A stretch of DNA of 64,000 bases. Origin: Halicephalobus mephisto. Its lineage: Eukaryota > Nematoda > Chromadorea > Rhabditida > Panagrolaimidae. Under the pieces are notes generated by a model. The model searched no databases and was not told the origin of the DNA. It saw only the letters and a program-made list of their open reading frames with translations. A program made the position numbers and the translations under genes. Location of the stretch: the NCBI GenBank assembly GCA_009193035.1, contig SWDT01000070.1:682001-746000 (forward strand), in the 5' to 3' direction. Positions 47,992 to 59,105 of the stretch are shown piece by piece (positions within the stretch are counted from its first letter, which is position 1; each line of letters begins with the position of its first letter).

Positions 47992-48835
47992 TTGGCTGTA
48001 ATTTTTAATTGAAAATAATGGGGATATATAGAATTAAATAAAAATTTGAATAAGACAAAAATCAACGAAACGAGATTTCGCGACTCGCAGAAATCGAAAG
48101 AAAAGAAATTTTTGGCGAAATGACCACAAACAACAACGAAAATTTACGAATGTGTTTCGAAATTTAGAAAATTACTTTATTCAAATTAATTTTTGAACAA
48201 TTTATATTTCGTTTTTTATCAGTTAAATGATCGTTTGGGATCTGTTGTTGGATTTAAAGTGCTTTCTGGAACTGGAAAGTCGGACAAAAATGGGAAAATT
48301 TTATGTCGAATTTTAGGTGATTTTTCGAAATAAAACATGTTTTAATTTTTCAGATTACTCGATATATGTAAAATCTACATTGAATTTTAAGTGATCTTCT
48401 GAAATTAGAAAATTGAAATTTCGAAATCCCATATATCGCGCTCGGGAAATCCCAAAAAAAATTTTTGTTGGATCTTAGTTTTCCATTTTAGGATCACTTT
48501 TTTGTTTAAATTTAATCAATTTTATTTCTTGTTTTCTACAGTTAGATAAACTTTCTTCTGCCGATTACGACTGCTTAAGTGGTTTTTCTAAAAAATAAAT
48601 ACAAATTTGGAAATCTGAATCCTAATTTCCGGATTTCCCGGATTTTCTTGTTCCAGAAAATTCCCCAGCAAAATTAAACTGCAGATTCTGAATGCACTTG
48701 TGAAAAAGCTTGGATTTGATATATGAACGACTTTGGAAAAATTACTTTTAGTGAATTTTTTTTATAAAAATACTGAAATTTAGGATTTTTTTATTTTTTA
48801 AATTTGAGTATATTTTTGTTTTTCAGAGATAAAGG
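47992..48835. promoter_or_regulatory. Divergent promoter region between TAF1 and GPN2
   Basis: No gene is seen. TTACAG just upstream of the TAF1 ATG and TTTTTCAG nine bases before the GPN2 ATG are likely trans-splice acceptors. Between them are AT-rich DNA, two ATATATCG/GATATATG motifs and no clear core-promoter element. Confidence 0.45.
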
Positions 48836-50143
48836 ATGTTTCTGTTTGGTCAGTTGGTGATCGGTGCCCCTGGGGCCGGAAAATCGACCTATTGTGCGGG
48901 TCTGGTCGACATGCTGACTCAAACGGGGAGGCCCGTGATAACGGTCAACCTGGATCCCGCCAACGACGTCGTCCCTTTCAAGTGCCATATTGATATTCGT
49001 GAGTTGATCACCGTCGAAGATGCCATGGAATACTGTAATCTGGGACCCAATGGAGCCCTCAGATACTGTATGCAGACACTTCTACTCAACATTGACTGGT
49101 AATTTTTAATTTTTAAATATTTTCGAAAATAAATTTTTTTAGGTTGCTGTATAAAGTCAAGAAATTGGATAAAGAAGGGTATTTGATCATAGACATGCCG
49201 GGCCAATTGGAGCTGTACAACAGTGACGACACGATCACGAGACTGATGGCGCAGTTCGCGAAATGGGAATGGAAGCTTTGCGTCGTCCATCTGAGCGATT
49301 CCGTCTTCATCACTGACGCCGGAAAGTTCGTCTCGATGATTCTGGCCGCTTTGTCCATCATGGTCAATCTCGAAGTGCCTCAAGTGAACGTTTTGACGAA
49401 AGCCGACTTGATCGACCCAGAGAAACTGCCTTACGATTTCAAGTTTTTCGAAGAACTCCCAGACACTCAGTACTTGGCGGATTTACTTGATGTATGTTTT
49501 TTCTTTTAAATTTCGAATTTTGGAACATAAGCAACCCGTTTTCAATAGGGGCGCTTTAGGTTTGCGGTTTTCTGGATTTTCATTGATGATTTCATATATC
49601 GAAATTAATCCTAGAGGACGGACAGAGGGTTATGTACCTCATGTACCTTGATCTAGGAATTTCCAGAGATATGTAGAAAAATATTGCTCCAAAACATCAA
49701 TTACGAAATCGCTGTCATGCAAAATTGAAATTTTAAGATGTTTTGATTATTTTAAAACTACTAGAAGTCCGTGTTAGGACCGTTTCGTAGAAGTTCATAT
49801 ATGATTTTTACAACATGTCATTGATTGCGAAATAATCATCCTAGAAAATCAAAATTTTAGGCTACGTTAGTTCCTAAAATTTCCCTTCGAAGTAGTTTCG
49901 TAAAAAAACTAATTTGAATTTCTACAATACTGTGGTTTTATTTTTCAGGATCATCCGTTCATGGCGAATTACAAGGATCTGACGAGGAAGCTCTGTGACG
50001 TCATCGACAACTACGGTCTTGTAACTTTTCATCCTGTCAGTGTTAAATCTCAAGAGCTGATGAGACAGTTGATCAAACAGGCGGATTTGGCCAATGGATT
50101 TTCGTTTTTGGAATCAGAAGACCTCAGGGCAATTGTCGCATAA
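48836..50143 (+). CDS. gpn-2: GPN-loop GTPase 2
   Basis: Exons 48836-49098, 49143-49491 and 49949-50143 give 268 residues, a little shorter than human GPN2 (about 310), mostly by a shorter C-terminus. GPN GTPases assist assembly and nuclear import of RNA polymerases. The P-loop GAPGAGKST is at residues 10-18, NLDPANDVVPF follows, and the defining Gly-Pro-Asn loop is in LGPNGALRYCMQ. The switch 2 region reads DMPGQLELY, and LTKADL is the base-specificity motif. The start ATG is nine bases after TTTTTCAG. I chose GPN2 over GPN1/GPN3 from the short N-terminus before the P-loop and the VIGAPGAGKSTYC wording; GPN3 is the main alternative. It is followed after 251 bp by another plus-strand gene. 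Confidence 0.85.
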
Positions 50144-50394
50144 TTTTGTTTTTTGTAATTACGTAATTTGAAAACGGATCATCTTTCTTTGAAGCGGGTG
50201 ACCCAAATTCCGTTTTCACTTTTAGCAGATTTGGATTTTCTTAAATAGAAAATGAAAGTTTTAATTTTGATTTTTTTTATTTTTGAACTTCGTCGATCAG
50301 AATCCCAAAATTTCGAACAAACAGAGGTTTTGTTTTTTAAATTTCAAAATATTTCGAAATTTCCGTTCAGGACAAGTTCGAAGGCCCGGTGTCG

Positions 50395-51146
50395 ATGCCT
50401 AGGGGCATTTTCCATTATTCCATGAGAGAACGCGGCCTAGGATCGAACTTCAGAATTCCAGATTCTGAAGATTTTTCTCCTGTTAAATTAGGCGGAAAAT
50501 TCAGAACCAAGGACAGTACAGTAAGTTCAGAAAATCAAAAAAATTTAAAAAAATCTTAATTTTCTTTATATTCATTTTTCTTTAAATTTTAAGATTTTTA
50601 ATTTTTTAAAAATTAAAAATTTTTTTATATTTAAAATTAAAAATTTTTTTTATTTCAGATTTTTTTTAATTTTGAACTTTTTTATATTTAAAATTTCTAA
50701 ATTTTTAACTTTTTTATATTTAAAATTTCTAAATTTTTAACTTTTTTATATTTTAGATTGATGGATTTTATCTGCCGATGCCTTTGGGGATGGATCCGAT
50801 TAATTTCCAGTTGATTAGAGGAAAAGAAAAATTTAACGAACTTCAGACGGCGCCGGAATCTGAATCTGTGGAAGAAGCTTATTCGAAAATGAAGAAAAAT
50901 TGCAGATTTGAAGCTACGGTAATCTGCGAAGAATCCATGAAACGGTATTACGAAGCAAAAATGAAAAAAGAAGAAGAATCTGAATCTCCGGTTTACGAAA
51001 AATTATTAAAATTAAGCGATTTAGTAAGTCGGGTCAGAAACGATGAAACAGACAACTTCGGAGTTCTGTTTTCTGCCCCCGGCATCGACCCCATCGGATG
51101 GCACACCAACATGGCTAAATTTAATTCTAATAATATTAAAATTTAA
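50395..51146 (+). CDS. Unrecognised two-exon gene downstream of GPN2
   Basis: Exons 50395-50520 and 50757-51146 give 171 residues. The start is the first ATG after an acceptor-like CCGTTCAG at 50370. The N-terminal exon reads MPRGIFHYSMRERGLGSNFR and the second begins with IDGFYLPMPLGMDPINFQL. A Lys/Glu-rich helix (YYEAKMKKEEESESPVYEKL) and a Pro/Gly/Trp tail (APGIDPIGWHTNMAKF) follow. There is no signal peptide or membrane helix. I do not recognise it. It could be the second gene of a GPN2 operon, although the 251-bp gap is longer than the usual 100-150 bp. It could also have further 5' exons, since the reading frame stays open up to the acceptor. Confidence 0.65.
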
Positions 51147-51884
51147 TAAGTTCTAAAAATATTGAAAAAGTAAATTCTAAAAAAAATAATAAATTTTAAT
51201 AAAAAAAAAGAAATTTAGAAATGTTGAAAAAATAAATTTAAAAAAAATTTAATTTTAATAAAAATTAATTTAGAAATATTGAAAATTGAAGCGAGCTAGG
51301 TCCTGCCACGAAATCCCTGAAGAAGGTACGGTAGGCGCTTGCGTGAGAATTTCAAATTTGGCGCGTGATTGTGTTGTTTCGTAATCGTTGATTTCGCAAT
51401 AATTCGGCTTAATTTTGAACATTTCCAGAAAACGGTCAATATCGCAATAAAAATAAACCTAAAAAAACTTAATATTGGAATTTTCAAAATTCTTAGTTAT
51501 GTTTAAAAAAATACTTTTGAGATTAAATAAATTTAAAATTTTTTTGACCTAAACGGATCAGTCTCGGTCAATTCGAAGAATCTGATTTGCGCGAACGGTG
51601 AGAAAGGATTCACTGACAGAAAAGGGACAAGACGGGCTCAATAAATGTTGTTTTGTTTGACAATTGCACCGGCTCGATCCGCGGCGGCCTCCCTCAGTTC
51701 AAACGTCCAACCGAAATCGCGCAAACGTGCGCAAGGCCACTGACGGTTCCATTTTTGAGTCGACAGTTTCACGAAAACTGTTTCTTTAATTTTTCTGTTA
51801 CTAGATTTGTTCAAGCTTTAGTAATCTCCCGTAATTTCAAAAACGTTTAAAACCATTGTTAAAAAATAAAACTTTAAATTTCGC
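51147..51884. promoter_or_regulatory. Spacer with a GC-richer island, possible Src promoter
   Basis: The part 51290-51480 carries GGTCCTGCCACGAAATCCC and GGTACGGTAGGCGCTTGCG, which resemble a dispersed nematode repeat. The part 51545-51780 is a CpG-rich island (CACCGGCTCGATCCGCGGCG, TCGCGCAAACGTGCGCAAGG) unlike its surroundings and could be a promoter or a non-coding first exon. I see no convincing open frame. Confidence 0.4.
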
Positions 51885-52400
51885 GTTGGGACCTTTTCGT
51901 GGTTTTTATATATAAAAATTGAAATTTTTAGGATCAATACCTAAATTTAAAAATTTTTGAATTTCGCGTCAGGACCATTTTGTGGTTTTTATATATAAAA
52001 GTTGAAATTTTATAAAAATTTCAATAATTTTTAGGATCAATACCTGAATTTGAAAATTCTTAAGTTTCGCGTCAGGACCATTTCGTAACAATTTTTATTT
52101 TTTAAAATGATTTTAAAATTTTATGTTAAAATTGTTTCTTAATTTTTAATTTTTCATGAAAATTATTTTTATTTTTCGAATTTTTTTGATTTAAAAAAAA
52201 TTTTTTTTGATTTTTTAAAAATTATTTTGGTTTTTTGAATTTTTTTTCGATTTTTTAAAAATTATTTTGGTTTTTTGAATTTTTTAAAAATTATTTTGGT
52301 TTTTTAAATTTTTTAAAAATTATTTTTATTTTTTAAATTTTTTAAAAATTATTTTTGTTTTTTGAATTTTTTAAAAATTATTTTTATTTTTTAAATTTCT
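51885..52400. repeat. About 90-bp tandem repeat, then simple TTTTAAAAATTATTTT repeats
   Basis: TTTCGCGTCAGGACCATTT, TGGTTTTTATATATAAAA and TTTTTAGGATCAATACCT recur at about 51885, 51960 and 52065. From 52170 to 52395 the unit GAATTTTTTAAAAATTATTT recurs about every 30-38 bp. Confidence 0.75.
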
Positions 52401-52408
52401 TGGGATCC

Positions 52409-52582
52409 ATGATAAGAACAACAAAAATGGCCTATGGAACGAAAAAACTGATAATTGACCCATTTTATGCCCTAGTTTTTTGTCCGATCGCGTTCATCAC
52501 CTTGGAGGAATTAGAATTAGATCACGCTTCAAGTTTATTCCCGCAGAAACACTCTTCGAAATTTTCCAAAAACCCGTGAAAA
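52409..52582 (+). CDS. Weak small open reading frame (57 aa)
   Basis: The first ATG (MIRTTKMAYGTKKLIIDPFY) opens a 57-codon frame with a hydrophobic middle (ALVFCPIAFITL). Codon composition is better than in neighbouring AT-rich DNA, but there is no trans-splice acceptor upstream and no family I recognise. It could equally be a leader exon of the Src gene or chance. Confidence 0.25.
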
Positions 52583-52924
52583 CCAATTTTAAGTGTTTTT
52601 TGAGTTATTTTCGATATTTTTAAAACTTCTGTTTGGTCAACCATGATGACCGGTCCCGATTGGACCGTTTTGAACTTTTTTGAGTTTTCGGAAGCCCAGA
52701 GGGAAACCAGCCACGAAAATCCTTGAGATCGGAGAAGACAGTTTTTCCTCGATTTGCCTCTTTCCTCAATTAGAACAGATTGTCGTTGGAACTTCGGGGA
52801 TATTTTTGTTCTTCTTCCATCGATTCACCCGTTTTGCTTAATCTTCTTCGTGATTGTCCTTCGTTTTTATTTTTGGTTTTTCGTTAATTTAATCTATTTT
52901 TTGTTGAATTTTCTAAAATCTAAC

Positions 52925-53065
52925 AAAAATTCTAAAATAAAAATTTCTGAAGATTTTTGAAAAATTCTAAAATAAAAATTTCTGAAGATTTTTGAAAAAT
53001 TCTAAAATAAAAATTTCTGAAGATTTTTGAAAAATTCTAAAATAAAAATTTCTGAAAAATTCTAA
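52925..53065. repeat. 35-bp tandem repeat, four copies
   Basis: The unit TTCTAAAATAAAAATTTCTG followed by AAGATTTTTGAAAAA is repeated almost exactly, the last copy being partial. It lies about 200 bp upstream of the Src start. Confidence 0.85.
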
Positions 53066-53262
53066 AATTTAAAAAATTAAAATTTTTGTGAAATTTTTGA
53101 AAAATTCTAAAAATTCGCGTCGAGATTATTTTTGTTTTTAAATTTGAAAAAATTTCAGATGTATGTTTTGTTTTTTAAAATTTATCCGAAAAATTGAATA
53201 TTTTATTTTTATTTAATTGAAAATAATTCATCATCTTTTCTCGACCCCCGAAAGTCTCCAGG

Positions 53263-55611
53263 ATGGGCAACTGCCTCGGGAAGAAGCCCCCGGGACCCCC
53301 TGCCCTGAACACCGGGGGCCTGGTGTCGAGTGGATCCAATGCCGGTACTCTTGTGACGAATCATTCAACTACAGTAAACAATCTGGTTTTGGCGAATTCT
53401 CTGATCACCGGAGCTGCAAGTCCGAGCGACTCCGGTCAGATCGTCATGTACCCCCACGAACCCAAGGTTAAATTGAGTCCTGTAGATTCTTCAAAAAAAA
53501 ATCGAGGAAATAATTTATTCATAGCTTTGTTTGACTACGAAGCAAGGACCGATGAAGACCTCAGTTTTAAGAAAAACGAACTTCTGGAGATCCTCAACGA
53601 CATGCAGGGGGACTGGTGGTACGCGAGGTCATTGCAATCTGGAAAAACGGGCTATATTCCCAGTAACTATGTGGCTAAAGAAAAATCGATCGATGCCCAG
53701 CCTTGGTACTTTGGGAAATTGAGAAGGGTAGATGCCGAAAAATTACTTTTAATGAATCTCAACGAACATGGTTGTTTTTTAGTCAGAGACAGTGAATCCA
53801 GACAAACGGAATTTTCGCTTTCTGTTAGAGATGGAAGTTCCATCAAACACTACAGAATCAGACAACTGGATTCTGGAGGGTACTATATCGCCAGAAGAAG
53901 GCCCTTTGGGACTCTCCAGGAGCTGATCGAACATTACTCCAAAGATCCCGATGGATTGTGTGTTCAATTGAACAAACCGGCCGTCAGAATCGAGACTCCT
54001 CAGACTTCTACCTTCACTTACGACGATCAATGGGAAATCGACAGAAGAACCCTGAGGCTGATCCGTCAGATTGGATCTGGACAGTTTGGGGAAGTTTGGG
54101 AAGCCAGATGGAACAACACCACTCCTGTTGCTGTCAAAAAACTCAAACCTGGGACTGCTGATGTTTCGGATTTTCTTTCAGAAGCTCAGATAATGAAAAA
54201 ACTTCGACATAATAGATTACTTCAACTTTATGCTGTATGTACTAGAGAAGAACCTATTTTAATCGTAACTGAACTTATGGCCGAAAATTTGCTTCATTTT
54301 CTCCAGGGCCGGGGCCGCAACTCCAGCACCGGCCAGCTCGTCGACATCGCGAGTCAGATCGCCGACGGCATGAGGTACTTGGAAGAGAAAAATTTTGTCC
54401 ATAGAGATCTCGCTGCGAGAAATATTCTGGTTTCTCATCAGATTACTGTAAAAATCGCCGATTTCGGATTAGCCAGATTAATACGGGAAAACGAATACGA
54501 AGCCAGAGTCGGAGCCAGATTCCCGATAAAATGGACCGCTCCAGAATCCGCAAATTACAACAGATTCACAGTCAAAAGGTTCGTTTTTGTTTAAATTTTG
54601 AAATTTTAAAATTTATTGAAAAATTTGAGATTTTTGAAAATATTTTTAAAAATCTTAGTTTTTCGGAATCTGGAGGTAAATCTTTTGGATTTTCCAGAAT
54701 TCATGAAATTTTGTAATTTTCGAGGAGCTGATGGAAGTTTCTAGAATCTTCCAGGGTTTCGTTGAACATTCTTAGATCTCATAATCTTTTTAGACTTTTT
54801 TAGATTTTCTTAGATCTTCTTATAAATGTCTTGGATCTTTTTAGAATCTTCTTAGATTTTCTTAGATCTTCTTTTAAATGTCTTGGATCTTCTTAGAATC
54901 TCGTCAAATCTTAGATTTTCCTGGAATCATCTTAGATTTTCTTAGAATCTTCTTTTAAATGTTTCGGATCTTCTTAGATTTTCTTAGAATCTCGTCAAAT
55001 CTTAGATTTTCTTAGAATCTTCTTATAAATGTTTTGGATCTTCTTAGAATCTCGTCAAATCTTAGCCTTTCTTAGAATCTTCTTAGGTTTTCTTAGAATC
55101 TCGTCAAATCTTAGAATCTTCTCATATCTTTTTAGAATTTTCTTAGATTTTCCTGGAGTCTTCTTAGAATCTTCTCATGTCTTCTTGTAATCGTTCCGGA
55201 TCTTCTTAGAATCTCCCAGAAGTCAATAGAAGACCCTGAAACCTTCCAGAAATTTCTAAAATCAAAAAATTTCGAAATTCATAAAATTAATTATTTTTAA
55301 ATTTTACAATTTTACGTTTAATTTAATTTTTCAGTGATGTTTGGTCGTTCGGAATCTTGTTGACTGAACTTGTGACTTTTGGAAGGATACCGTATCCGGG
55401 AATGACAAACGCAGAAGTGCTCCAGAAAGTGGAACAAGGATACCGTATGCCTTGTCCGCCGAACTGTCCACCCCAATTGTACGAAATCATGCAGCAATGT
55501 TGGAATAAAGATCCGGAAAAAAGACCCACCTTTGAGACCCTCCAATGGAAGCTCGAGGATCTCTTCACCAACGATTCCTCGGAGTACAAGGAGGCCGCTC
55601 TTTCATATTAG
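53263..55611 (+). CDS. src-1: Src-family tyrosine kinase
   Basis: Exons 53263-54578 and 55335-55611 give 530 residues. The myristoylation site MGNCLGKK starts the protein, at an ATG one base after CTCCAG. A variable unique region leads to SH3 (about 84-139, [15 protein letters not shown]), SH2 (148-240, [17 protein letters not shown]) and the kinase (from about 263). P-loop GSGQFGEVW, Lys 292, HRDLAARN (380), DFG (400) and the activation-loop tyrosine 412 ([16 protein letters not shown]) are all intact. The C-terminal tail has one candidate inhibitory tyrosine (DSSEYKEA, Tyr 523) and ends in another Tyr. It is an active-type kinase at the membrane, acting in cell polarity, engulfment and migration in nematodes. 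Exon 1 alone encodes SH3, SH2 and most of the kinase in 1316 bp without an intron. Confidence 0.95.
54740..55235. repeat. CTTCTTAGAATCT-type minisatellite in the Src intron
   Basis: Blocks TTAGATTTTCTTAGAATC, TTCTTATAAATGTTTTGGATC and TTAGAATCTCGTCAAATC are shuffled and repeated about ten times. It fills most of the only intron (54579-55334). Confidence 0.8.
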
Positions 55612-55739
55612 CATTTCAGAAAGATATACTTTACGAATTTCCTATTTATTCAATAAACCTCAAATTCAAATTTTTATCGGAGATATATTTCGTAAGGTTC
55701 TTGATTGAGTTTTTCGGAATTCATCGAAAGAAATATGAT

Positions 55740-56230
55740 TGTGTCATGTTTCGCAATCATTATCGAGTTAAAAATTATGTTTTTTGTGTATTGGAGCTGT
55801 TTTTGGATAGTGCCCAGAAAGCCCTGACTTGAGTCCGAAATAGACACTATCCAAAGTCTCTACACACAAAAAAGTGTAATTTTTAGTACAGTAACAGATA
55901 TAAGTTGTCACTTAAGTTGTAATTTAGTCACAAATGTTAAATATTCATGAAAAATGTCTCGATTATTTTAGATTTCGCAATTATTATCGAGTTAAAAATT
56001 GTTTTTTTTGTGTATTGGAGCTGTTTTTGGATAGTGCCCAGAAAGTCCTGACTTGAGTCCGAAATAGACACTATCCAAAGTCTCTACACACAAAAAAGTG
56101 TAATTTTTAGTACAGTAAAAAGTACAAATCGTCACTGTTAAGTTGTAATTTCGTCACAAATGTTAAATATTCATGAAAAATGTAACGATTGTGTTATATT
56201 TCGCAATTATTATCGAGTTAAAAATTATAT
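55740..56230. repeat. 225-bp tandem repeat carrying the GGATAGTG hairpin
   Basis: The marker TATCGAGTTAAAAATT occurs at 55761, 55985 and 56211, giving periods of 224 and 226 bp. Each full copy contains TTTGGATAGTG (55803, 56026) and its inverted partner CACTATCCAAA (55846, 56069), then a CACACAAAAAAGTGTAATTT block and a GTCACAAATGTTAAATAT block. The array starts within 130 bp of the Src stop codon. Confidence 0.9.
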
Positions 56231-56421
56231 TAAATTAAAAATCAATTTACATTATTTTAATGCAAATTTTGCCAGAATCGAAAAAAATTAAGTAAAATTA
56301 AGTGATGTTAAATTGAGAGTTGACTGTATTTTGAAAAAATTTGCCAGAATCGAAAAAAATTACGTAAAATCGAGAGTCTACTGTAAGTACCGTTTTCAGG
56401 TAAGATGTTTTTCATTTTTTT

Positions 56422-56613
56422 TCAAACAATTCGTTTTTTTTCGTTAATTAAGTTTTCAAAAATCTCCAATTTCTTAAAAATATTAAATATGTCTTCATTA
56501 CTGTAAAAAAAAGTTTTACCAGTAAGATTCGCTATTATTTGCAGATAATGGAGAAATTTTTCTCTTTGATCTTTCGTGTTCTCCAGAGAAAATTCAGTGT
56601 CCGAATCTGCCAT
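56422..56613 (-). CDS. Putative microprotein (63 aa)
   Basis: The frame starts MADSDTEFSLENTKDQREKF immediately after the acceptor-like CATTTTTAG, which suggests trans-splicing. It is acidic at the N-terminus and helical (FLHYLQIIANL, then IFNIFKKLEIFENLINEKKR), possibly a short coiled coil. No signal peptide and no recognised family. A GTAAAA...TTTACAG pair inside would make a 22-nt intron, too short to be credible. A solo LTR begins only 17 bp upstream of the ATG, so its promoter may be disrupted or LTR-derived. It could also be the remains of a longer gene. Confidence 0.45.
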   Translation of the reverse strand: MADSDTEFSLENTKDQREKFLHYLQIIANLTGKTFFYSNEDIFNIFKKLEIFENLINEKKRIV

Positions 56614-56630
56614 CTAAAAATGTTCATTAT

Positions 56631-56977
56631 TGTTGGATTTGTCAGTCCAAGTGGCCCGCGTAATGATGAAGTAAGTAGATATCGTAGAAAAGTTTATTTA
56701 ACAGATATCTAAGGCACAATATAAAATCTGTGTCGAACTAGAAGCACGTAACAAACATAACAGTTCTTGTTAGGAGGAACTGTATGTCGTCTTGTCAATA
56801 CCAAGAGAATCTGTTCGAGACCAAGTACTTTCTTTTCGGTGCTAAGGAAATCCGTTCGAGACCAGGTGCTTCTTCTCAGTGCTAAGGAAATCTGTTTGAG
56901 ATCAAGAAAATCCATTCGAGACCAGGTGCTCCTTCTCGGTTGCGTTTCTCAGTAAGGATGGAGTACCCGATCCAACA
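56631..56977 (-). mobile_element. Candidate solo LTR of a retrotransposon
   Basis: The 347-bp segment begins TGTTGGAT and ends ATCCAACA, inverted termini with the TG...CA form of LTRs. The flanking pentamers are ATTAT and AATAT, a target duplication with one mismatch. On the minus strand AATAAA lies about 50-60 bp before the end (plus-strand TTTATT near 56693), fitting a poly(A) signal, hence the orientation given. Inside are two to three copies of a 50-60-bp block (GAAATCCGTTCGAGACCAGG). No coding or internal retroelement sequence is attached. Confidence 0.6.
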
Positions 56978-57380
56978 AATATAATCGACTGCACTTAATT
57001 ACAAGTAATTACGGAGCACTTGTGTATAACAAATACCAACACAAAATGGACCTTGTAAGATTACGATAGTCCTACTGAAACCATCTAAAGTCCCAAAACT
57101 TCTCAAATGACATCTAAAGTGAGTCATACTTGACACAAATTCATTTTTATATTTAAAAAAAATATTTCTTGTTATAACTTCCAAAGCAGAAATCGACAAA
57201 ATATAATTAATACTTCAAATTACGCTTCATTAAGAAATTTCCCGCAATACACGACATCTTCCTCCTCGTGAATTACGGTACAACTATTAACTCCGAAATT
57301 AAGAACCATACTGTAATACTTCAGAGAGACAATTACTAACTATCCCGTTTATTCAATAAACTTCAAACTCAACAAAAAAA
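56978..57380. other. Spacer and 3' flank of the ABT1 gene
   Basis: No gene is seen. Plus-strand TTTATT near 57350 is AATAAA on the minus strand and may be the ABT1 poly(A) signal. TTTATTCAATAAAC here resembles TTTATTCAATAAACC after the Src gene (about 55645). Confidence 0.4.
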
Positions 57381-58544
57381 TCACTCCTCTTTATCGAAGA
57401 TGAGCTTCATAAGATCCTTGTCACCAGTTTCTGTTTCCTCTTCCTCTGTTTTCTTGATCGGTTTCTTCTGCTCCACTTGACGGCAATACTTCTCCCAAAG
57501 ACCTCCCTTCTTTAGTACTTTTTCTTCTAGTTTCTTGATCTTCTCGCCTTTCTCGACCGCTTCGGTGAAGAACGCAGCTTGTCGTTTAACTTGACTCAAT
57601 TCCGCTCTCAATCTTTGTTCCTCCACCTTCTTCTCGTACTGTAATTGCTCCATTAAATGCACCCACTTGAATCCATGGAGATATTTGCAACACCATACAG
57701 TATCATGAGCTGCACTTCTTCCTTTTCCACCGACGATGTTTCCGGAGAGCATTTTCGCGATCATTTTTGCTTTTCTTTTGCTGGAAAATTCTACCCATCC
57801 TTCGGTGAACTTGATATCCTTGTCATATCGTTTATTCTTGACAAAGTGAATTCTGCCGATTTCAGCTAGTCCGGAAAGTTCTTGTCTCATCCTGGCCGGG
57901 TTGAATCCTGGCGGGATACTTGAGAAATAAATGATTCCAGACCTTCTTTGTTTCTCTTCGATATTTAGTTCTTTTTTGCCTTGTTTTTCATCGCTTAGCT
58001 GCTTATCAACGTCCTCAGCAGTCAAAATCTTGTTTTGGATAACTTTGATCTCCCTGACATCTCTTTTATGGGTGATAAACTTCCTGAAATAACAGTTCTT
58101 AATCTTGATTCTGTAATGTAAAAATCCAAGATCAAATGCACAAATTATAAAGAAAAAATTCATTGAATAAATTGTACATTCTAATTGAACAGGTGATCAT
58201 CGAATGGATAAATCTTATTACAGATGGCTTTGGAGAATCATTCAAAATTCAAAAATCCACATTCTCCCAAAGTCACGTAGACTAATTGAATCCATTTCTC
58301 GCCCTTTCAAAAACATTTGTAGAAAAAATAAACCATCTAATATATCAAAAATAATAAAAATGTCAAATCTACGAAGATTTCAATGAAAATTTTTGGCGAA
58401 AATCTAAGAAAACCCTGAATTTAGACTCCCAACCTTAGTTAAGAATTAAAACGCAACAAAAACTCACTTTTTCTTCTTTTTTTTAATTTGAGATTCGACT
58501 GAGATCGGCTCTGATTCTGGTTTCTCTGGCTTTGGTTTCGTCAT
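57381..58544 (-). CDS. ABT1/ESF2-family ribosome biogenesis RNA-binding protein
   Basis: Exons 58544-58468 and 58083-57381 give 259 residues. ESF2/ABT1 proteins work in the nucleolus in early 18S rRNA processing. A lysine-rich N-terminus (QIKKKKKKFITHKRD) leads to an RRM: RRSGIIYFSSIPPGFNPARM is strand 1, RIHFVKNKRYDKDIKFTEGW and VEFSSKRKAKMIAKML follow. The family signature KYLHGFKWVHLMEQLQYEKK and RLRAELSQVKRQAAFF are well kept. The C-terminus is charged. The start lies 180 bp after the stop of DAD1 on the same strand with a T-rich acceptor (TTTTTTAGG) before it, so the two are probably co-transcribed. The intron is 384 nt. Confidence 0.9.
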
Positions 58545-58723
58545 TATTAATTAAAACCTAAAAAATAATAAAAATAACAAAAACTTCAAAAATATTCCAT
58601 CGTTAATACGACCATAATCTCAACTACTTTGATAACAAATTATTAATATAACCCTGATAACCCTATTACGACGAAATAAATAAATAAAAAAGAAACAAGT
58701 GCGATTTGCCCCGTTTTTTGGAG

Positions 58724-59105
58724 TTATCCGAGGAAATTGACCACAACTAGATGAAGTACGAGATGTCCGAAGATGAAATCAGCAAAGGCACGCTCTAATT
58801 CGATGTTGAAATCCTTCTTGTTCTCGGGATTCACTTGGATACGGAGACAGGCTAAAAAAAGTGAAATTTATATATGAAAATTTTACAAAATGCCCACCGG
58901 CGAGGATGAAAGATCCGACGCAAGAAGCGAATCCAGAAAGGAAGGCGTTGAACGGGAAGGTCCCGACAAGCAGACAATAGGCAAATTGCGGGATTCCGGT
59001 GAGCAAAATGTAGAGCATGTAGGCATCGATGATCTTCAAGGTTGAAGAAGTCGTCTTCAAGTAATCACTAAACAATTTCGACAAAATATTCAGAGCTTCA
59101 ACCAT
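58724..59105 (-). CDS. dad-1: DAD1, oligosaccharyltransferase subunit
   Basis: Exons 59105-58898 and 58851-58724 give 111 residues, against 113 in human. DAD1 is a small ER membrane subunit of the complex that transfers glycans to asparagine; its loss triggers apoptosis. Three hydrophobic segments are visible ([54 protein letters not shown]). The family signature [14 protein letters not shown] and the ending ERAFADF...VNFLG are conserved. The single intron is 46 nt. It is the first gene of a probable operon with ABT1 and is divergent from the RPP38-like gene, 190 bp away. Confidence 0.95.
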
